Part shown: positions 17,647 through 27,630 of the stretch, piece by piece
How positions within the stretch are numbered: position 1 is the first letter of the stretch
How the letters are laid out: every line of letters begins with the position of its first letter
DNA from: Paenibacillus sp. N3.4
GTDB lineage: Bacteria; Bacillota; Bacilli; Paenibacillales; NBRC-103111
Assembly: GCF_008017805.1 (NCBI RefSeq)
Contig: NZ_VRTT01000020.1
Coordinates: forward strand, 1 to 64,000
Direction: 5' to 3'
DNA: 64,000 bases
Program-made: the position numbers and the translations under genes
Notes under the pieces: generated by a model
Told to the model about the DNA's origin: nothing
The model's input: only the letters and a program-made list of their open reading frames with translations
The model's database searches: none

Positions 17647-18267
17647 GTGAAAGTTATTATCGTAGATGATCATCCCTTGGTGCGTAAAGGACTGTCGGCT
17701 GTATTAAAGCTTGAAGACAATATCGAAGTATCTGGTGAATCAGAAACGGTGGAGCAAGCGGTAGAGATGATTCATAAAACCAAACCTGATTTGGCCATTG
17801 TGGACCTTAAACTGGGTAATCGCTCGGGATTTGAAGTTGTTGAAATGATTAAGGATTCAGCATGCCGCAGCATCATACTGACTTCTTCAACGATGGAACA
17901 AGATGTTAGAAGGGCAGAGGCAGCCGGTGTGGACGGTTATGTACTCAAAGAGGCGCTGCCTGAAGAGCTGCTGCTTGCCATTAAATTAATATTCAAAGGA
18001 AAGAAGTATTACGATCCAGGGTTAATGGAGATGTTGTTTAAGAAAGAGGATGAGGACAGCTTCAGCAAGCTTACACCCAAGGAACGCGAGGTATTAATTG
18101 GGTTGGGAGAAGGTCTCTCCAACCAAGGGATGGCTAGGAAGTTAATGGTGACGGAATTTACAGTTAAAAAGCATGTGAGTCAAATACTAAACAAATTAAG
18201 TGTAAATGACCGTACACAAGCGGCTTTATTAGCACAGTCCAAGGGACTGGTCAGTAGTTTTCAGTAA
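17647..18267 (+). CDS. Response regulator, NarL/LuxR family
   Basis: A 206-residue regulator: receiver (KVIIVDDHPLVRKG, phospho-acceptor Asp in LAIVDLKLG, Lys in YVLKEAL) and a C-terminal LuxR-type HTH beginning LTPKEREVL and containing FTVKKHVSQILNKL. The start is probably GTG 17647, where homologues begin VKVIIVDDH; the frame is open back to 17587. It lies 38 bases after the kinase gene and is its cognate partner. It is immediately upstream of the EPS cluster in the same orientation. Confidence 0.92.
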   Translation: MKVIIVDDHPLVRKGLSAVLKLEDNIEVSGESETVEQAVEMIHKTKPDLAIVDLKLGNRSGFEVVEMIKDSACRSIILTSSTMEQDVRRAEAAGVDGYVLKEALPEELLLAIKLIFKGKKYYDPGLMEMLFKKEDEDSFSKLTPKEREVLIGLGEGLSNQGMARKLMVTEFTVKKHVSQILNKLSVNDRTQAALLAQSKGLVSSFQ

Positions 18268-18620
18268 GCATGTTTCGTGTTTATGGTACGAAAGTATACC
18301 GTGTCTTCGTTACATATAGCCAGAAGGTTATATACAAAATAGACCCTAAAAATCATAACATTGGGTAATATCATAATTCTGGTAATTCATATAAAATTTT
18401 ATGTATAAACAAATGTTTGACATAAATCAGCATGCTATCCATTTTGACGCGAAGTGCTTCAAGGGATTGCGGACTAGCTGCATATTGTCAAAAGAATAGA
18501 CGTGTGCAACAGGAAAAAGGAGTGATGCAGCGTCCATATAATTCGTAGTGTACAGAAAAATAAAACACTTTCATAAAAGTGTACCAGCTTAGAAGCAACT
18601 AATTATTTCGGGAGGGTACC
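18268..18620. other. 353-base leader region ahead of the EPS cluster
   Basis: No ORF with coding character. It contains a TTGACA at 18417-18422 without a good -10 at standard spacing, an imperfect hairpin at 18313-18332, and a perfect inverted repeat at 18565-18582. The long leader may carry the promoter and regulatory sites of the EPS operon. Confidence 0.5.
18565..18582. promoter_or_regulatory. Perfect 7-bp inverted repeat upstream of the EPS operon
   Basis: ACACTTT-CATA-AAAGTGT, 38 bases before the first EPS start codon. Its length and symmetry suit a dimeric repressor or a small 5'-leader hairpin. Confidence 0.4.
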
Positions 18621-19364
18621 GTGGAGAAATCAATACTGGATTATTTTGTACTTATTCGCAAAAAGCTGTGGATGATTGCTCTGTTCGTTCTTCTCTCTTG
18701 TCTGACTACGTTTTATGTAAGCAAGACATTCGTTGTTCCCGTATATAAAGCCAATACGCAAATATTAGTTAACAGTATGGTCAAGAGTGAAGAAGCGATC
18801 GATCTGAATGAAGTATCGAAAAATATTAACCTTATCGAAAGCTACAAGGAGATTATCAAGTCGGATCATATGATTAATCTGCTGTTGCAGAGTCATCCGG
18901 AATTCAAATTAATCCCTAAAGAGCTGTTGAAAAATTTGAAGGTAAGCTCGACGGACAAAACGCAACTGATTAAGATCGAGTTCGAAGATAAGAGTTATGA
19001 GAAAGCAATCATGGTCACCAAGGCATTAGCGGATACGTTTATCGGTGAGGTGCCTGGTTTGATGAATTTGAACAACGTCAAAATTTTGTCGGTATCAGAT
19101 GCGACTGTCAAACCTCTACCTGTGAATTCAAGCATCATTATCAATTTGGCAGTCAGTTTCGTGCTATCAGCCATGGCGGCAATCGGCGTTTTCTTTTTCT
19201 TAGAAAATATCAATGATACGATCCGATCGGAAAAAGAAGCCGCACATGTGGTGGGATTGCCTGTCCTCGTTTCGATTGGAGCGATCCAAAAGAACAGCAA
19301 TGAGAAACTTGCGAAGGCTAAGCGCAGAGAGGTAGGTGAACAACCCTATGTCACGGTTAAGTAA
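18621..19364 (+). CDS. EPS chain-length regulator, Wzz/CapA-type
   Basis: A 247-residue membrane protein with helices near 17-37 and 178-197 flanking an extracytoplasmic coiled-coil-rich domain. The VKPLPVNSS stretch before the second helix is the proline-rich signature of polysaccharide co-polymerases. In Gram-positive bacteria this protein acts as the membrane adaptor of the separate tyrosine kinase encoded next. Start GTG 18621 after GGGAGGG. First gene of the EPS operon; it overlaps the next gene by 29 bases. Confidence 0.92.
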   Translation: MEKSILDYFVLIRKKLWMIALFVLLSCLTTFYVSKTFVVPVYKANTQILVNSMVKSEEAIDLNEVSKNINLIESYKEIIKSDHMINLLLQSHPEFKLIPKELLKNLKVSSTDKTQLIKIEFEDKSYEKAIMVTKALADTFIGEVPGLMNLNNVKILSVSDATVKPLPVNSSIIINLAVSFVLSAMAAIGVFFFLENINDTIRSEKEAAHVVGLPVLVSIGAIQKNSNEKLAKAKRREVGEQPYVTVK

Positions 19365-19986
19365 GATACTCGTTACCGAATTAGAGCCAGTCTCCTCAGT
19401 AGCGGAGTCGTATCGGTCTTTGCGAACGGCAATCCGGTACAAAAAAATTGTAACGACTGAGGACAAAGGGATTGTACTTATGGTTGCCTCTGCTAAGGGA
19501 CAAGAAGGCAAAACAACGACAGCAGCCAATCTGGGGATAACGTATGCTCAAGAGAACAAGTCCGTTGTCCTTATAGATGCAAATTTGCGTCATCCTGATC
19601 TGCAAGAAATATTTGCAGCAAAGAACGGCAAAGGACTTGTCCACTATTTGAACCGAGGCGCTGCGCTCACAGACATTGTTTCACCTACGGAGGTTAAAGG
19701 TCTTGATCTCATTAGAGCCGGAGGTCAACCGCCAAATCCTTCGGAGTTGCTAGGCTCATCTGAGATGGAGGAATTATTGAATCAACTTAAGCAGCAGTAT
19801 GATGTGATACTCATGGATTCCCCGCCAGCCTTGGATTACACGGATGCAAGCTTGCTTACCGAGTATAGCGATGGTGTGCTGCTTATTGTTAAGAACGGCC
19901 GCACGAAGCGAGAATGGGCGAAGCAAGCGAGAACCCAACTTGAACAGTCGGGGGCCAGAATGCTTGGCATTGTGTTCACATCTTAG
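19336..19986 (+). CDS. CpsD/EpsB-like bacterial tyrosine kinase (BY-kinase) without a Tyr-rich tail
   Basis: A 216-residue ParA/MinD-fold ATPase: Walker A KGQEGKTTT (~54-62), Walker A' VVLIDANLRHP (~77-87) and Walker B ILMDSPPALD (~155). Together with the adaptor encoded upstream it should form an active BY-kinase controlling polymer length. The protein stops at MLGIVFTS, right after the last core strand; the usual C-terminal tyrosine cluster is not visible, so self-phosphorylation on a tail is doubtful. GTG 19336 has GAGAGGTAG just upstream; ATG 19348 is an alternative. Confidence 0.88.
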   Translation: MNNPMSRLSKILVTELEPVSSVAESYRSLRTAIRYKKIVTTEDKGIVLMVASAKGQEGKTTTAANLGITYAQENKSVVLIDANLRHPDLQEIFAAKNGKGLVHYLNRGAALTDIVSPTEVKGLDLIRAGGQPPNPSELLGSSEMEELLNQLKQQYDVILMDSPPALDYTDASLLTEYSDGVLLIVKNGRTKREWAKQARTQLEQSGARMLGIVFTS

Positions 19987-20028
19987 ATAAAAGCACGAAT
20001 TTCCATAATCGATAGGAGGATCATAGAG

Positions 20029-20967
20029 ATGAAAACGGTGAAAAAAGCAATTATTCCGGCTGCGGGACTAGGAACGAGGTTCCTGCCTGCCACGAAAGCC
20101 ATGCCCAAAGAGATGCTGCCCATCATCAACAAACCAACTATCCAATACATCGTGGAAGAAGCTATTGAATCCGGTATCGAAGATATTATTATCGTAACGG
20201 GCAAAGGGAAAAGAGCGATTGAAGATCATTTCGATAACGCTTTTGAGTTGGAAAATAAACTGCTGGAAACCGGTAAGCTGGAGCTTCTGAAGGAAGTACA
20301 GCGTTCGGCGAAAGTAGAAATTCATTATATCCGTCAGAAAGAACCCAAAGGTCTGGGACATGCCGTATGGTGTGCCAGAAGGTTCATCGGCAACGAGCCG
20401 TTTGCCGTCCTGCTGGGGGATGATATTGTGACAGCTAAGGTGCCATGCCTTAAACAGCTCATTCAACAATATGAATTATCAGAAAATTCAGTAATTGGTG
20501 TTCAGACGGTTCCTCCTGAATTGACCAATCGTTACGGTGTTATTGATCCCGGCGAGCAAAATAACCGCCTATATCAAGTGAATAACTTTGTTGAGAAACC
20601 CAGGTTAGGGACAGCTCCCTCGAATCTTGCGATTATGGGTAGATACGTATTTACACCCAAAATCTTTGATTTTCTTGAGCTTCACGAGAAAGGCTCCGGC
20701 GGAGAAATTCAACTGACGGATGCCATCCAAAAGCTGAATCAGATTGAAAACGTACTTGCCTATCATTTTGACGGTATCCGTTATGATGTAGGTGAACGTC
20801 TAGGCTACATTTTAACTACCATGGCTTTTGCTCTTGAAAGCAAAGATCTTCGCTTCGATTTGCTGGACGCTATGGCTACCATCCTGATCAAAGAACAATA
20901 TGAGCCTATATTGGAGCATTTAGGAGGTGGCGAGAATGGGTTTGCGCGAACTGCAGGAGGAATTTGA
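20029..20967 (+). CDS. galU: UTP-glucose-1-phosphate uridylyltransferase
   Basis: A 312-residue enzyme making UDP-glucose from UTP and glucose-1-phosphate. It shows the nucleotidyltransferase signature [20 protein letters not shown] (part), [14 protein letters not shown] and LLGDDIV, and FVEKP near 190, and has the standard length for the bacterial GalU/GtaB family. UDP-glucose is also the substrate of the Ugd encoded at 31967, so both steps to UDP-glucuronate are in the cluster. RBS AGGAGGATC is well placed. Confidence 0.95.
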   Translation: MKTVKKAIIPAAGLGTRFLPATKAMPKEMLPIINKPTIQYIVEEAIESGIEDIIIVTGKGKRAIEDHFDNAFELENKLLETGKLELLKEVQRSAKVEIHYIRQKEPKGLGHAVWCARRFIGNEPFAVLLGDDIVTAKVPCLKQLIQQYELSENSVIGVQTVPPELTNRYGVIDPGEQNNRLYQVNNFVEKPRLGTAPSNLAIMGRYVFTPKIFDFLELHEKGSGGEIQLTDAIQKLNQIENVLAYHFDGIRYDVGERLGYILTTMAFALESKDLRFDLLDAMATILIKEQYEPILEHLGGGENGFARTAGGI

Positions 20968-21649
20968 GTATGTAAGACCGCAAAAAGGTTTTTATGCCAC
21001 ATCATCTGCTTCAAAGCAAGCGGCACGAAGCGGCAAAAGCCTAACTTCCTATTTGTTCATCAAGCGCATGCTCGATATTGTGTTATCGCTTATTGGAATT
21101 TTGTTCTTAATGCCTTTATTTATGATCGTTGCGCTCTGGATCAAAATAGAGGACTCCAAAGGCTCCGTGTTTTTCAAGCAAGATCGTGTCGGCAAAGACG
21201 AAACGCTGTTCGCGATGTACAAGTTTCGCTCGATGGTATCGAACGCGGAAGAGTTGAAGCAGCAATTAATGCATCAGAATGAGGTCGAGGGCGCGATGTT
21301 CAAGATGAAAAACGATCCTCGTGTCACGCGTGTAGGCCGATTTCTTCGCAAAACCAGCATAGATGAGCTGCCACAGTTGTGGAATGTGCTTATTGGAAAC
21401 ATGAGTTTAGTCGGACCAAGACCTGCATTACCAAGTGAAGTCAAAGAATATACAGCTTATGATAAAAAACGCTTAGCGGTTACGCCTGGCTGTACAGGCT
21501 TATGGCAAGTCAGCGGAAGAAGTAATGTTAGCTTTCAAGAAATGGTGGAGCTCGATTTAACGTATATCAAAAATCGTCGTCTCTTCTTGGATTTCCAAAT
21601 TATCGCCAAAACATTTGCTGTACTTCTTGGTTCTAAAGACGCCTTCTAA
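20936..21649 (+). CDS. Undecaprenyl-phosphate sugar phosphotransferase (EPS priming enzyme)
   Basis: A 237-residue member of the bacterial sugar transferase family (WbaP/EpsL-like, C-terminal type). One membrane segment at ~44-65 ([20 protein letters not shown]) follows KRMLD; then [34 protein letters not shown] and [14 protein letters not shown], the family's catalytic Asp-Glu region. It transfers the first sugar-1-phosphate to the lipid carrier. ATG 20936 lies eight bases after GGAGG and overlaps galU by 32 bases. Confidence 0.94.
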   Translation: MGLRELQEEFEYVRPQKGFYATSSASKQAARSGKSLTSYLFIKRMLDIVLSLIGILFLMPLFMIVALWIKIEDSKGSVFFKQDRVGKDETLFAMYKFRSMVSNAEELKQQLMHQNEVEGAMFKMKNDPRVTRVGRFLRKTSIDELPQLWNVLIGNMSLVGPRPALPSEVKEYTAYDKKRLAVTPGCTGLWQVSGRSNVSFQEMVELDLTYIKNRRLFLDFQIIAKTFAVLLGSKDAF

Positions 21650-21670
21650 AGCGAGAGGAGTGCTTACCTG

Positions 21671-22603
21671 GTGTTGATTCCGTCAAAACCAAGAATATCG
21701 ATCGTCATTTGCACCTATAATCGTGCAGAGCTGCTGCGGACAACCCTTGACTCCATACCCGCACTTAAGGCTATAGAATACGCGGAGGTTTTAATTGTCG
21801 ATAACAATTCCACGGATCTAACACGAAGGGTTTCGCAATCGTTTATCGGAAGCCAACCTAGTCCCATTTCGGCCCGCTATCTTTTTGAACAAACACAAGG
21901 ATTGTCAGCTGCCCGAAATCGGGGAATTACGGAAGCTCAAGGTGATATAATCGCTTTTCTCGATGACGATGCGATTCCATGCAGCGAATGGATAACGACC
22001 ATTTTGACAACGCTCGATAGCCGACAAGATGTAGATGCCATCGGTGGAAAGATTCATCCGAGGTTCCAAAGTTCACGCCCGGATTGGTTAATCACAGCGT
22101 TCGAGCTGCCATATACCATCGTTGATATGGGAGACCTCGTCAAGGAATATCCAGGGAACAGACATCCTTTTGGCGCTAACATGGCGATTCGCAAATCCTT
22201 TCTTGAAAACCATTTGTTTCCTACCAATCTGGGGCGTATCGGAGATCTCCTGTTATCGGGGGAGGAATCTTGGTTATTTCAACAGATGAAAAAACAGCAA
22301 AAAACGATTCTCTACCATCCTGCCATGGCTGTTGTTCATTTCATTCCGGATAGCCGATTGACACAGGATTGGATTAAGAAACGTTATTATTTTCAAGGTG
22401 TGACGAACGGCTATATGTCAAAGGGCTTGAAAAGCAGATTTGTTCTCCTTGGCCTAGTTGCAGCGAAGCTGCTCTATATCGGAGTGGCTTCCCTATTTGC
22501 TCGAACAAAGGGAAGAAAGCTGTTGGTCACGTGCCGAAAGGAAAGTATAAGAGGAACGGTTCACACGCTGCATAGACGTAGAAATAGGCGATTAACCAGA
22601 TGA
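21671..22603 (+). CDS. Glycosyltransferase family 2
   Basis: A 310-residue cytoplasmic GT2 enzyme: ISIVICTYNRAELL, LIVDNNSTD and the DxD-type AFLDDDAIP, then GANMAIRK and a C-terminal amphipathic region. It would add one sugar to the lipid-linked repeat unit; donor and acceptor unknown. The start is GTG 21671 (or TTG 21674) about ten bases after GAGAGGAG. Its stop overlaps the next start as ATGA. Confidence 0.9.
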   Translation: MLIPSKPRISIVICTYNRAELLRTTLDSIPALKAIEYAEVLIVDNNSTDLTRRVSQSFIGSQPSPISARYLFEQTQGLSAARNRGITEAQGDIIAFLDDDAIPCSEWITTILTTLDSRQDVDAIGGKIHPRFQSSRPDWLITAFELPYTIVDMGDLVKEYPGNRHPFGANMAIRKSFLENHLFPTNLGRIGDLLLSGEESWLFQQMKKQQKTILYHPAMAVVHFIPDSRLTQDWIKKRYYFQGVTNGYMSKGLKSRFVLLGLVAAKLLYIGVASLFARTKGRKLLVTCRKESIRGTVHTLHRRRNRRLTR

Positions 22604-23951
22604 GGGCTTATATGGCGGATCATACAGGTCAACAGGGTAAAAGACAGACATATTACGGTATCATTTTTGCGGGAATGGCAATGATGATGGGCGTTGCAGC
22701 CGTTTATCAACCTCTGGTGAGTGTTATGGGGGTAGCTGTTTTTCTCTTATTGCTTCTATCCATTCATCATCCGGAAAGGGTAAGCTATGTGGTCCTGGGA
22801 TCAACGGCCATCTCCATTAACTACATTATTAATCAAAGTGTAGGCGGAATGGAGATCCTTTCTCTTTATAAGCTGGGTATCCTGATTCTGCTTATACCCT
22901 GTATGCTGCAAAACGGATTGCGTGTCAAGCTGATTTACCCGATAGCAGCGTTTGCGGTCATGTTGTTCCTTACCTTTTCTTGGCGGAATGGCACCCTAGG
23001 CTGACGACATCGATCACTTTAAAAGCATTCATTGGACTGACGCTGCCGTTCTTCTTTTTGATGATTAAATGGAAAAGGGAAACGGCTCAGCGGCATATTC
23101 GCATCATTTGTTTACTACCGTTAATCAGCGTCGGGACAGGCATCATTTTGCAATTGGTTCATGTGTACGCATTCCTTAATGTTGAATTTACAGGAGCCGT
23201 TCGAGTACAAGGTGCGAATATAGCACCGCATTTGGCCATGTTGGCATTCCTTGGCATCACGATCGCTTTAATCGAAACCAAACGCAATCCTGCTTCTGTC
23301 AAATTTTATTATGCCACACTAGCAGCAAATTTTGCCGTCCTGATAGCCACAGGCACGAGAGGGCCGATTTTGGCTATGCTCGCGATGGCTGCTTATTATT
23401 TCTACGATATGGTCAAACAGTATATGCAGGGGAAATTAATGCTCATAATTCCCTTGGTCTGTTCCTTGACCTTAATCGGCGCAGCGGTATATGTGCAGTG
23501 GGACAATATGACGAAACGTTCCTTTGAACGAGAAACGGGTACGGGAATTGATTTGTCTGGAAGAACGGAGGCCTGGAGCTATTTTCTGAACGATGTGAAG
23601 GATTCTCCTTTAGCCGGCAGAGGACTGGGAGCCGTTACGGTAGCCAATGACGGCAGCTTATATGCTGGGTTTGTAGTTCCTCATAATGAATATATTCGCT
23701 TCTATTACGATGCTGGATATATCGGCTGCATGCTGTTGTTTCTATCCTTACTTATTGTGTTTGTCTCCATCTATAAGGTTGTTCCAAGGCGAATTAAAGT
23801 GTATTATGCGGCGTTTATCTTGGCTTTTTTTATGTATTCCTTTTCGGATAACACTTTATCTACGGTACAATTCATCATTCCTTTCTGCTGGTATTTGAAC
23901 TGTTTGTATGTCCTATCAACGACAAATTCGAAAAAAGAAGAAGTGATCTGA
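22600..23951 (+). pseudogene. Wzy/O-antigen ligase-like EPS polymerase, frameshifted
   Basis: A ~450-residue polytopic protein in two frames. The first (22600-23004) has four or five helices and ends LFLTFS before running into a stop; the second resumes as LAEWHPRLTTSITLKAFIGL and contains the Wzy_C-type motif (ATGTRGPILAM, LSGRTEAW, PLAGRGLG, VPHNEYIRFYYDAG). One extra T in TTTT at 22975-22978 would join them. As a polymerase it would link repeat units outside the membrane. It starts within the previous stop (ATGA) and overlaps the next gene by one base (TGATG), which argues for a functional gene in a tight operon. Confidence 0.82.
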
Positions 23952-24730
23952 TGAATAGAGTAAATATGTTCGATGTTAATTTCGATAATTATGATTTTCA
24001 GGATCTTTTGGCATTCATGGAGGATGTCATTAGCCAGAAAAGTCATTCTTACATCTTGACTTGCAATGTCGACCATTTGATTAAGCTCAGAAAGGATGTT
24101 GAGTTTCAGCAGGTATATGCCGATGCAGGGGCGATTGTCGCAGATGGTATGCCGATCATATGGGCTTCCAAGATGCTGAGAAAACCTCTGAAGCAAAAAG
24201 TATCCGGTTCCGACCTGTTTGCAAAGTTAGGCGAGGCTTTCGCCAATCGGCAGTATAAGCTGTTTTTTCTAGGCTCTGCCTCGGGCATACCTGAGCAAGC
24301 CATAAAAAACTTAAAGGTACGTTTTCCAAATCTTAATATCGTGGGTTGCTATTCGCCTTCTTATGGATTTGAAAACAAGGAAGAAGAGAATGCCCAGATA
24401 ATACAAATGCTGATTGATACTCAGCCAGATATTGTCTTTGTGGGTGTAGGTGCGCCCAAGCAAGAGAAGTGGATTTATAACCATTACATGCATTATAAAG
24501 TGCCTATCTCCATTGGGGTTGGTGCTACATTTGATTTTCTTTCAGGCTCTGTGAAGAGAGCGCCTCATCTGATGCAAAAAACAGGCTTTGAATGGTTTTG
24601 GCGTTTAGCACAAGAACCTAGAAGACTGTGGAAGCGATATTTGGTTCATGATTCCATGTTTTTTGTCATGCTGGGATTGGAGGTCGTGAAACAATTCAAA
24701 AATGAAGCGGGAAGGAGCGGGAATCAATAA
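23951..24730 (+). CDS. WecG/TagA/CpsF family glycosyltransferase
   Basis: A 259-residue GT26 enzyme: TCNVDHLIKLRKD, AIVADGMPIIWAS, GVGAPKQEKWI and GVGATFDFLSGSVKRAP are the conserved blocks, including the Asp in DGMP. Family members transfer ManNAc, glucose or related sugars onto undecaprenyl-PP-sugar. It would be an early transferase of the EPS repeat unit. Well placed in the operon, one-base overlap with the upstream polymerase gene. Confidence 0.93.
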   Translation: MNRVNMFDVNFDNYDFQDLLAFMEDVISQKSHSYILTCNVDHLIKLRKDVEFQQVYADAGAIVADGMPIIWASKMLRKPLKQKVSGSDLFAKLGEAFANRQYKLFFLGSASGIPEQAIKNLKVRFPNLNIVGCYSPSYGFENKEEENAQIIQMLIDTQPDIVFVGVGAPKQEKWIYNHYMHYKVPISIGVGATFDFLSGSVKRAPHLMQKTGFEWFWRLAQEPRRLWKRYLVHDSMFFVMLGLEVVKQFKNEAGRSGNQ

Positions 24731-24776
24731 TGGTTTTTCTAAGCAGAATGACTAAGCGGAAAACGGGCAGCCCGGA

Positions 24777-26267
24777 ATGGCTATGAAATCCCTAATAGGA
24801 CGTTATACGAACGTATTCACTTATGCAGGCAAAACAACAACCTTGCTGCTAGGCTCAACATTGTTCATTTCGATCGTCATCGGTTATTGCAGTGCGACCA
24901 TGAGTCCTGACGTAAGTGCCCAAATTGCAATTCTCTCTGTTCTGCTCTTTCCAGCCTTTATTTTGGCTATGTTGGATTCACGTCGCCTGATCCCTTATAT
25001 TCTTCTGGTTTGGGTGATATGTCCTGAGGTCAGAAGATTCGAGGATTGGATGGAAGGCACCTACCACTCGGTTTCCTTGCTAAGTATTGCACCTCTTCTT
25101 ACAAGTGCTGTTATCATTATTCCGGTTTTATCCAAATTGCATCAATTAGAGTCGCCGATTTATAGATTGCTGCTTTACCTTTCTATGGCATTAATGTACG
25201 GAAGCTTGATCGGTCTTGCTAAGAATGGTACAGGAACATTTTATGATTTGGCTAACTACCTGATTCCGATGCTGATTATCCCTTATGCTGCGCTATCGAA
25301 GTTCGATCATAAAGCTTTAGATCGATTAATTGTTGCTTTTTCGAATACGGCTATCTTAGTCGCGCTTTACGGTATTATGCAGTATATCGTTGTTCCGCCT
25401 TGGGATGCCTTTTGGATGAACCATGTGGAAATGAGCTCCATTGGCAAGCCCTATCCACTGGAGATAAGAGTGTTCTCGACACTGAACTCACCCGGACCTG
25501 CCGGGATGTATATGGGAACCGCGCTGGCACCGATGATTTTGGAGAAAAAGTGGCGCGGGCCATTAGGGTGGATAGGTATTCTAATCGTTACGGTAGGACT
25601 GCTTATCACACTCGTTCGTTCAGCTTGGGTCATGTTGTTTATCGATATCGTCATCTATACCGCTGTTTCAGCGGGAAAACAAAAGTGGAAATTGCTAGCC
25701 CAGTTATCCGCTGTCATCGCAGCCATGTATGTGATTATTCCTAAGCTTCCGGGAGCACAAGGGCTCCTAGCTCGTTTGGATACGATGACCGCTATTCAAG
25801 ATGATCATTCGTATAACGAAAGATTGGACTTTTTTCATACGGTTTTTCCTATGTTATTTAGTAAACCGCAAGGATTAGGATTAGGCAGCATTGGTGTGGG
25901 CACGAAGCTAAGTAATGATGGGGCGCTTGGCGAATACGGCATTTTTGACAATGGATTCGTTGCGATCTTTCTTACGTTCGGTATTATCGGCGGCATCCTG
26001 TTTTTCTGGGCACTTTGGCTGGTCATTAAATATCTCATTTCCCGAAGGAAAGAAACTGGTGGACTGACTTCTTATACCAGACTGGCGCTATCAGCCTTGG
26101 AAGGCAGCATCGTTTGTCTCGTTTTTGAAAATGGCTACACAGGTTTAAAAGGCTTTCTCCTATGGATGGTTGTAGGAATTGGGATTATGGCTCACAAAAC
26201 GATCGCTCAAGGGAGGAGGCAAAGGATAGATGGAACAGCCGGTAGACTTGAAGACTATCCGAATTAA
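24777..26267 (+). CDS. Second O-antigen ligase/polymerase-like membrane protein
   Basis: A ~496-residue protein with 11-12 membrane helices and weak O-antigen ligase features (VFSTLNSPGPAGMYMG, LVRSAWVML, GLGLGSIGVG, FDNGFVAIFLTFG). It is the second polymerase/ligase-like gene of the cluster. ATG 24777 has no good RBS, whereas ATG 24730 follows AAGGAG but is in another frame and stops at 24786; adding one base around 24771-24777 would fuse them, giving 16 more residues. The start is therefore uncertain. Confidence 0.82.
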   Translation: MAMKSLIGRYTNVFTYAGKTTTLLLGSTLFISIVIGYCSATMSPDVSAQIAILSVLLFPAFILAMLDSRRLIPYILLVWVICPEVRRFEDWMEGTYHSVSLLSIAPLLTSAVIIIPVLSKLHQLESPIYRLLLYLSMALMYGSLIGLAKNGTGTFYDLANYLIPMLIIPYAALSKFDHKALDRLIVAFSNTAILVALYGIMQYIVVPPWDAFWMNHVEMSSIGKPYPLEIRVFSTLNSPGPAGMYMGTALAPMILEKKWRGPLGWIGILIVTVGLLITLVRSAWVMLFIDIVIYTAVSAGKQKWKLLAQLSAVIAAMYVIIPKLPGAQGLLARLDTMTAIQDDHSYNERLDFFHTVFPMLFSKPQGLGLGSIGVGTKLSNDGALGEYGIFDNGFVAIFLTFGIIGGILFFWALWLVIKYLISRRKETGGLTSYTRLALSALEGSIVCLVFENGYTGLKGFLLWMVVGIGIMAHKTIAQGRRQRIDGTAGRLEDYPN

Positions 26268-27597
26268 ACCGTTATTGAGCTTCATTAAATCTTTTTTCTC
26301 CAGCAAGAGCCATATGGCGGATTCAGTTAAAACGATGTTTTTCAGTGTATTGATCTTAATGATTAACATGCTTACTGGTATTTTGACTGCGCGTTTTCTG
26401 GGCCCTTTGGGCAGGGGGGAACAAACGGCGATGGTATTATGGTCGCAGTTTCTTGCTTTTAGCTTCACATTCGGAATTCCCTCCGCCATCATTTACAACG
26501 TAAAAAAGAATATGAAGGATTCCGCCAAGCTTTATACGACAGCCGTTGGGATGGGTTTGACAGCAGGCGTGCTAGCCATGGCCATTGGGATATTCATTTT
26601 ACCCTATTGGCTGGCAACGTATTCCAGCAGTGTGGTGCTATTCTCGCAATGGTCCATGCTGCTTGTTCCCTTGATTGTGTTGTCTCAAATTAATAATGCG
26701 ATGATGCAGGTCAGAGGCGAATATAAGCGGTTCAACCGTCTGCGCTTTCTGGTTCCACTAAGTACGCTCGTCTGTTTGGGAATTCTCATTGTCACGAAAA
26801 CGATGAGCCCATACACTTCGGCAGTTGCCTATTTAGCTCCGGCGATTCCATTTTATATATGGACAACCGTACGATTGCTCAAGCAATACAAATTCGTATT
26901 TCAGGATGTCTTTTCATCCTTTAAGACCTTGATCAAATATGGGATTGGCTCCTACGGCAATGATTTGATGGGTAATATTTCGTACTATATTGACCAAATT
27001 GTCATTGTTGGATTGCTTAATCCTACAGAGTTAGGGCTTTATGCCGTAGCCGTAAGTCTTTCTCGAGTGGTCAATATTTTCTCCACCTCAATTATTGTGG
27101 TCTTATTTCCGAAAGCATCGGGACTGCCTAAGGATCAGGTGGTGGATATGACCTTTCGGGTGTACAGGATCAGCACTTGCATCGCTTTCTTTTGTTCCCT
27201 TGTCATCATGCTGGTAGCACCTTTCGTGATGCCACTTCTGTATGGTCCTGATTTTAAAGAAGCCATTAGCGTATTTCGCATGCTGCTCTTCGAAGTCTCT
27301 TTATCCGGAGGAACCATGGTTCTGGCACAAGCATTTATGGCGCTTGGTAAACCCAAGATTGTCACGATTTTGCAAGGAACAGGGCTATTGATTGTGATTC
27401 CACTCCTAATCGTATTCATTCCGAAGTTCGGATTAGTAGGGGCAGGAATAGCCATCTTGTTATCGGGTGTGCTGCGGTTCATTTTTATTCTGATCAATGT
27501 GAAGTTCACTCTGAAGACGAAGCTTCCTAAATTGTTCATTAATAAAGAGGACGTTCGTTGGTTAATGTCGGCTGTATCTGCCTATAGATCCAAATAA
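26230..27597 (+). CDS. EPS flippase, Wzx/MATE-like
   Basis: A 455-residue transporter with about 12-14 helices, of the polysaccharide transport family of the MOP superfamily. It shows the N-terminal ILTARFLGPLGRGE, helix-rich repeats and YGIGSYGNDLMGNISYYID midway. It would flip undecaprenyl-PP-linked repeat units to the outer face for polymerisation. It overlaps the preceding gene by 38 bases. An oxidised charged N-terminus before the first helix is normal for the family. Confidence 0.9.
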   Translation: MEQPVDLKTIRIKPLLSFIKSFFSSKSHMADSVKTMFFSVLILMINMLTGILTARFLGPLGRGEQTAMVLWSQFLAFSFTFGIPSAIIYNVKKNMKDSAKLYTTAVGMGLTAGVLAMAIGIFILPYWLATYSSSVVLFSQWSMLLVPLIVLSQINNAMMQVRGEYKRFNRLRFLVPLSTLVCLGILIVTKTMSPYTSAVAYLAPAIPFYIWTTVRLLKQYKFVFQDVFSSFKTLIKYGIGSYGNDLMGNISYYIDQIVIVGLLNPTELGLYAVAVSLSRVVNIFSTSIIVVLFPKASGLPKDQVVDMTFRVYRISTCIAFFCSLVIMLVAPFVMPLLYGPDFKEAISVFRMLLFEVSLSGGTMVLAQAFMALGKPKIVTILQGTGLLIVIPLLIVFIPKFGLVGAGIAILLSGVLRFIFILINVKFTLKTKLPKLFINKEDVRWLMSAVSAYRSK

Positions 27598-27630
27598 TCG
27601 ATGAAAAGTTAGGAGAGAGGGGCGAGTTCG

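Noticed and set aside
18411..18446. TTGACA promoter for the EPS operon
   Set aside because: No -10 box at 16-18 bases; kept only as a note.
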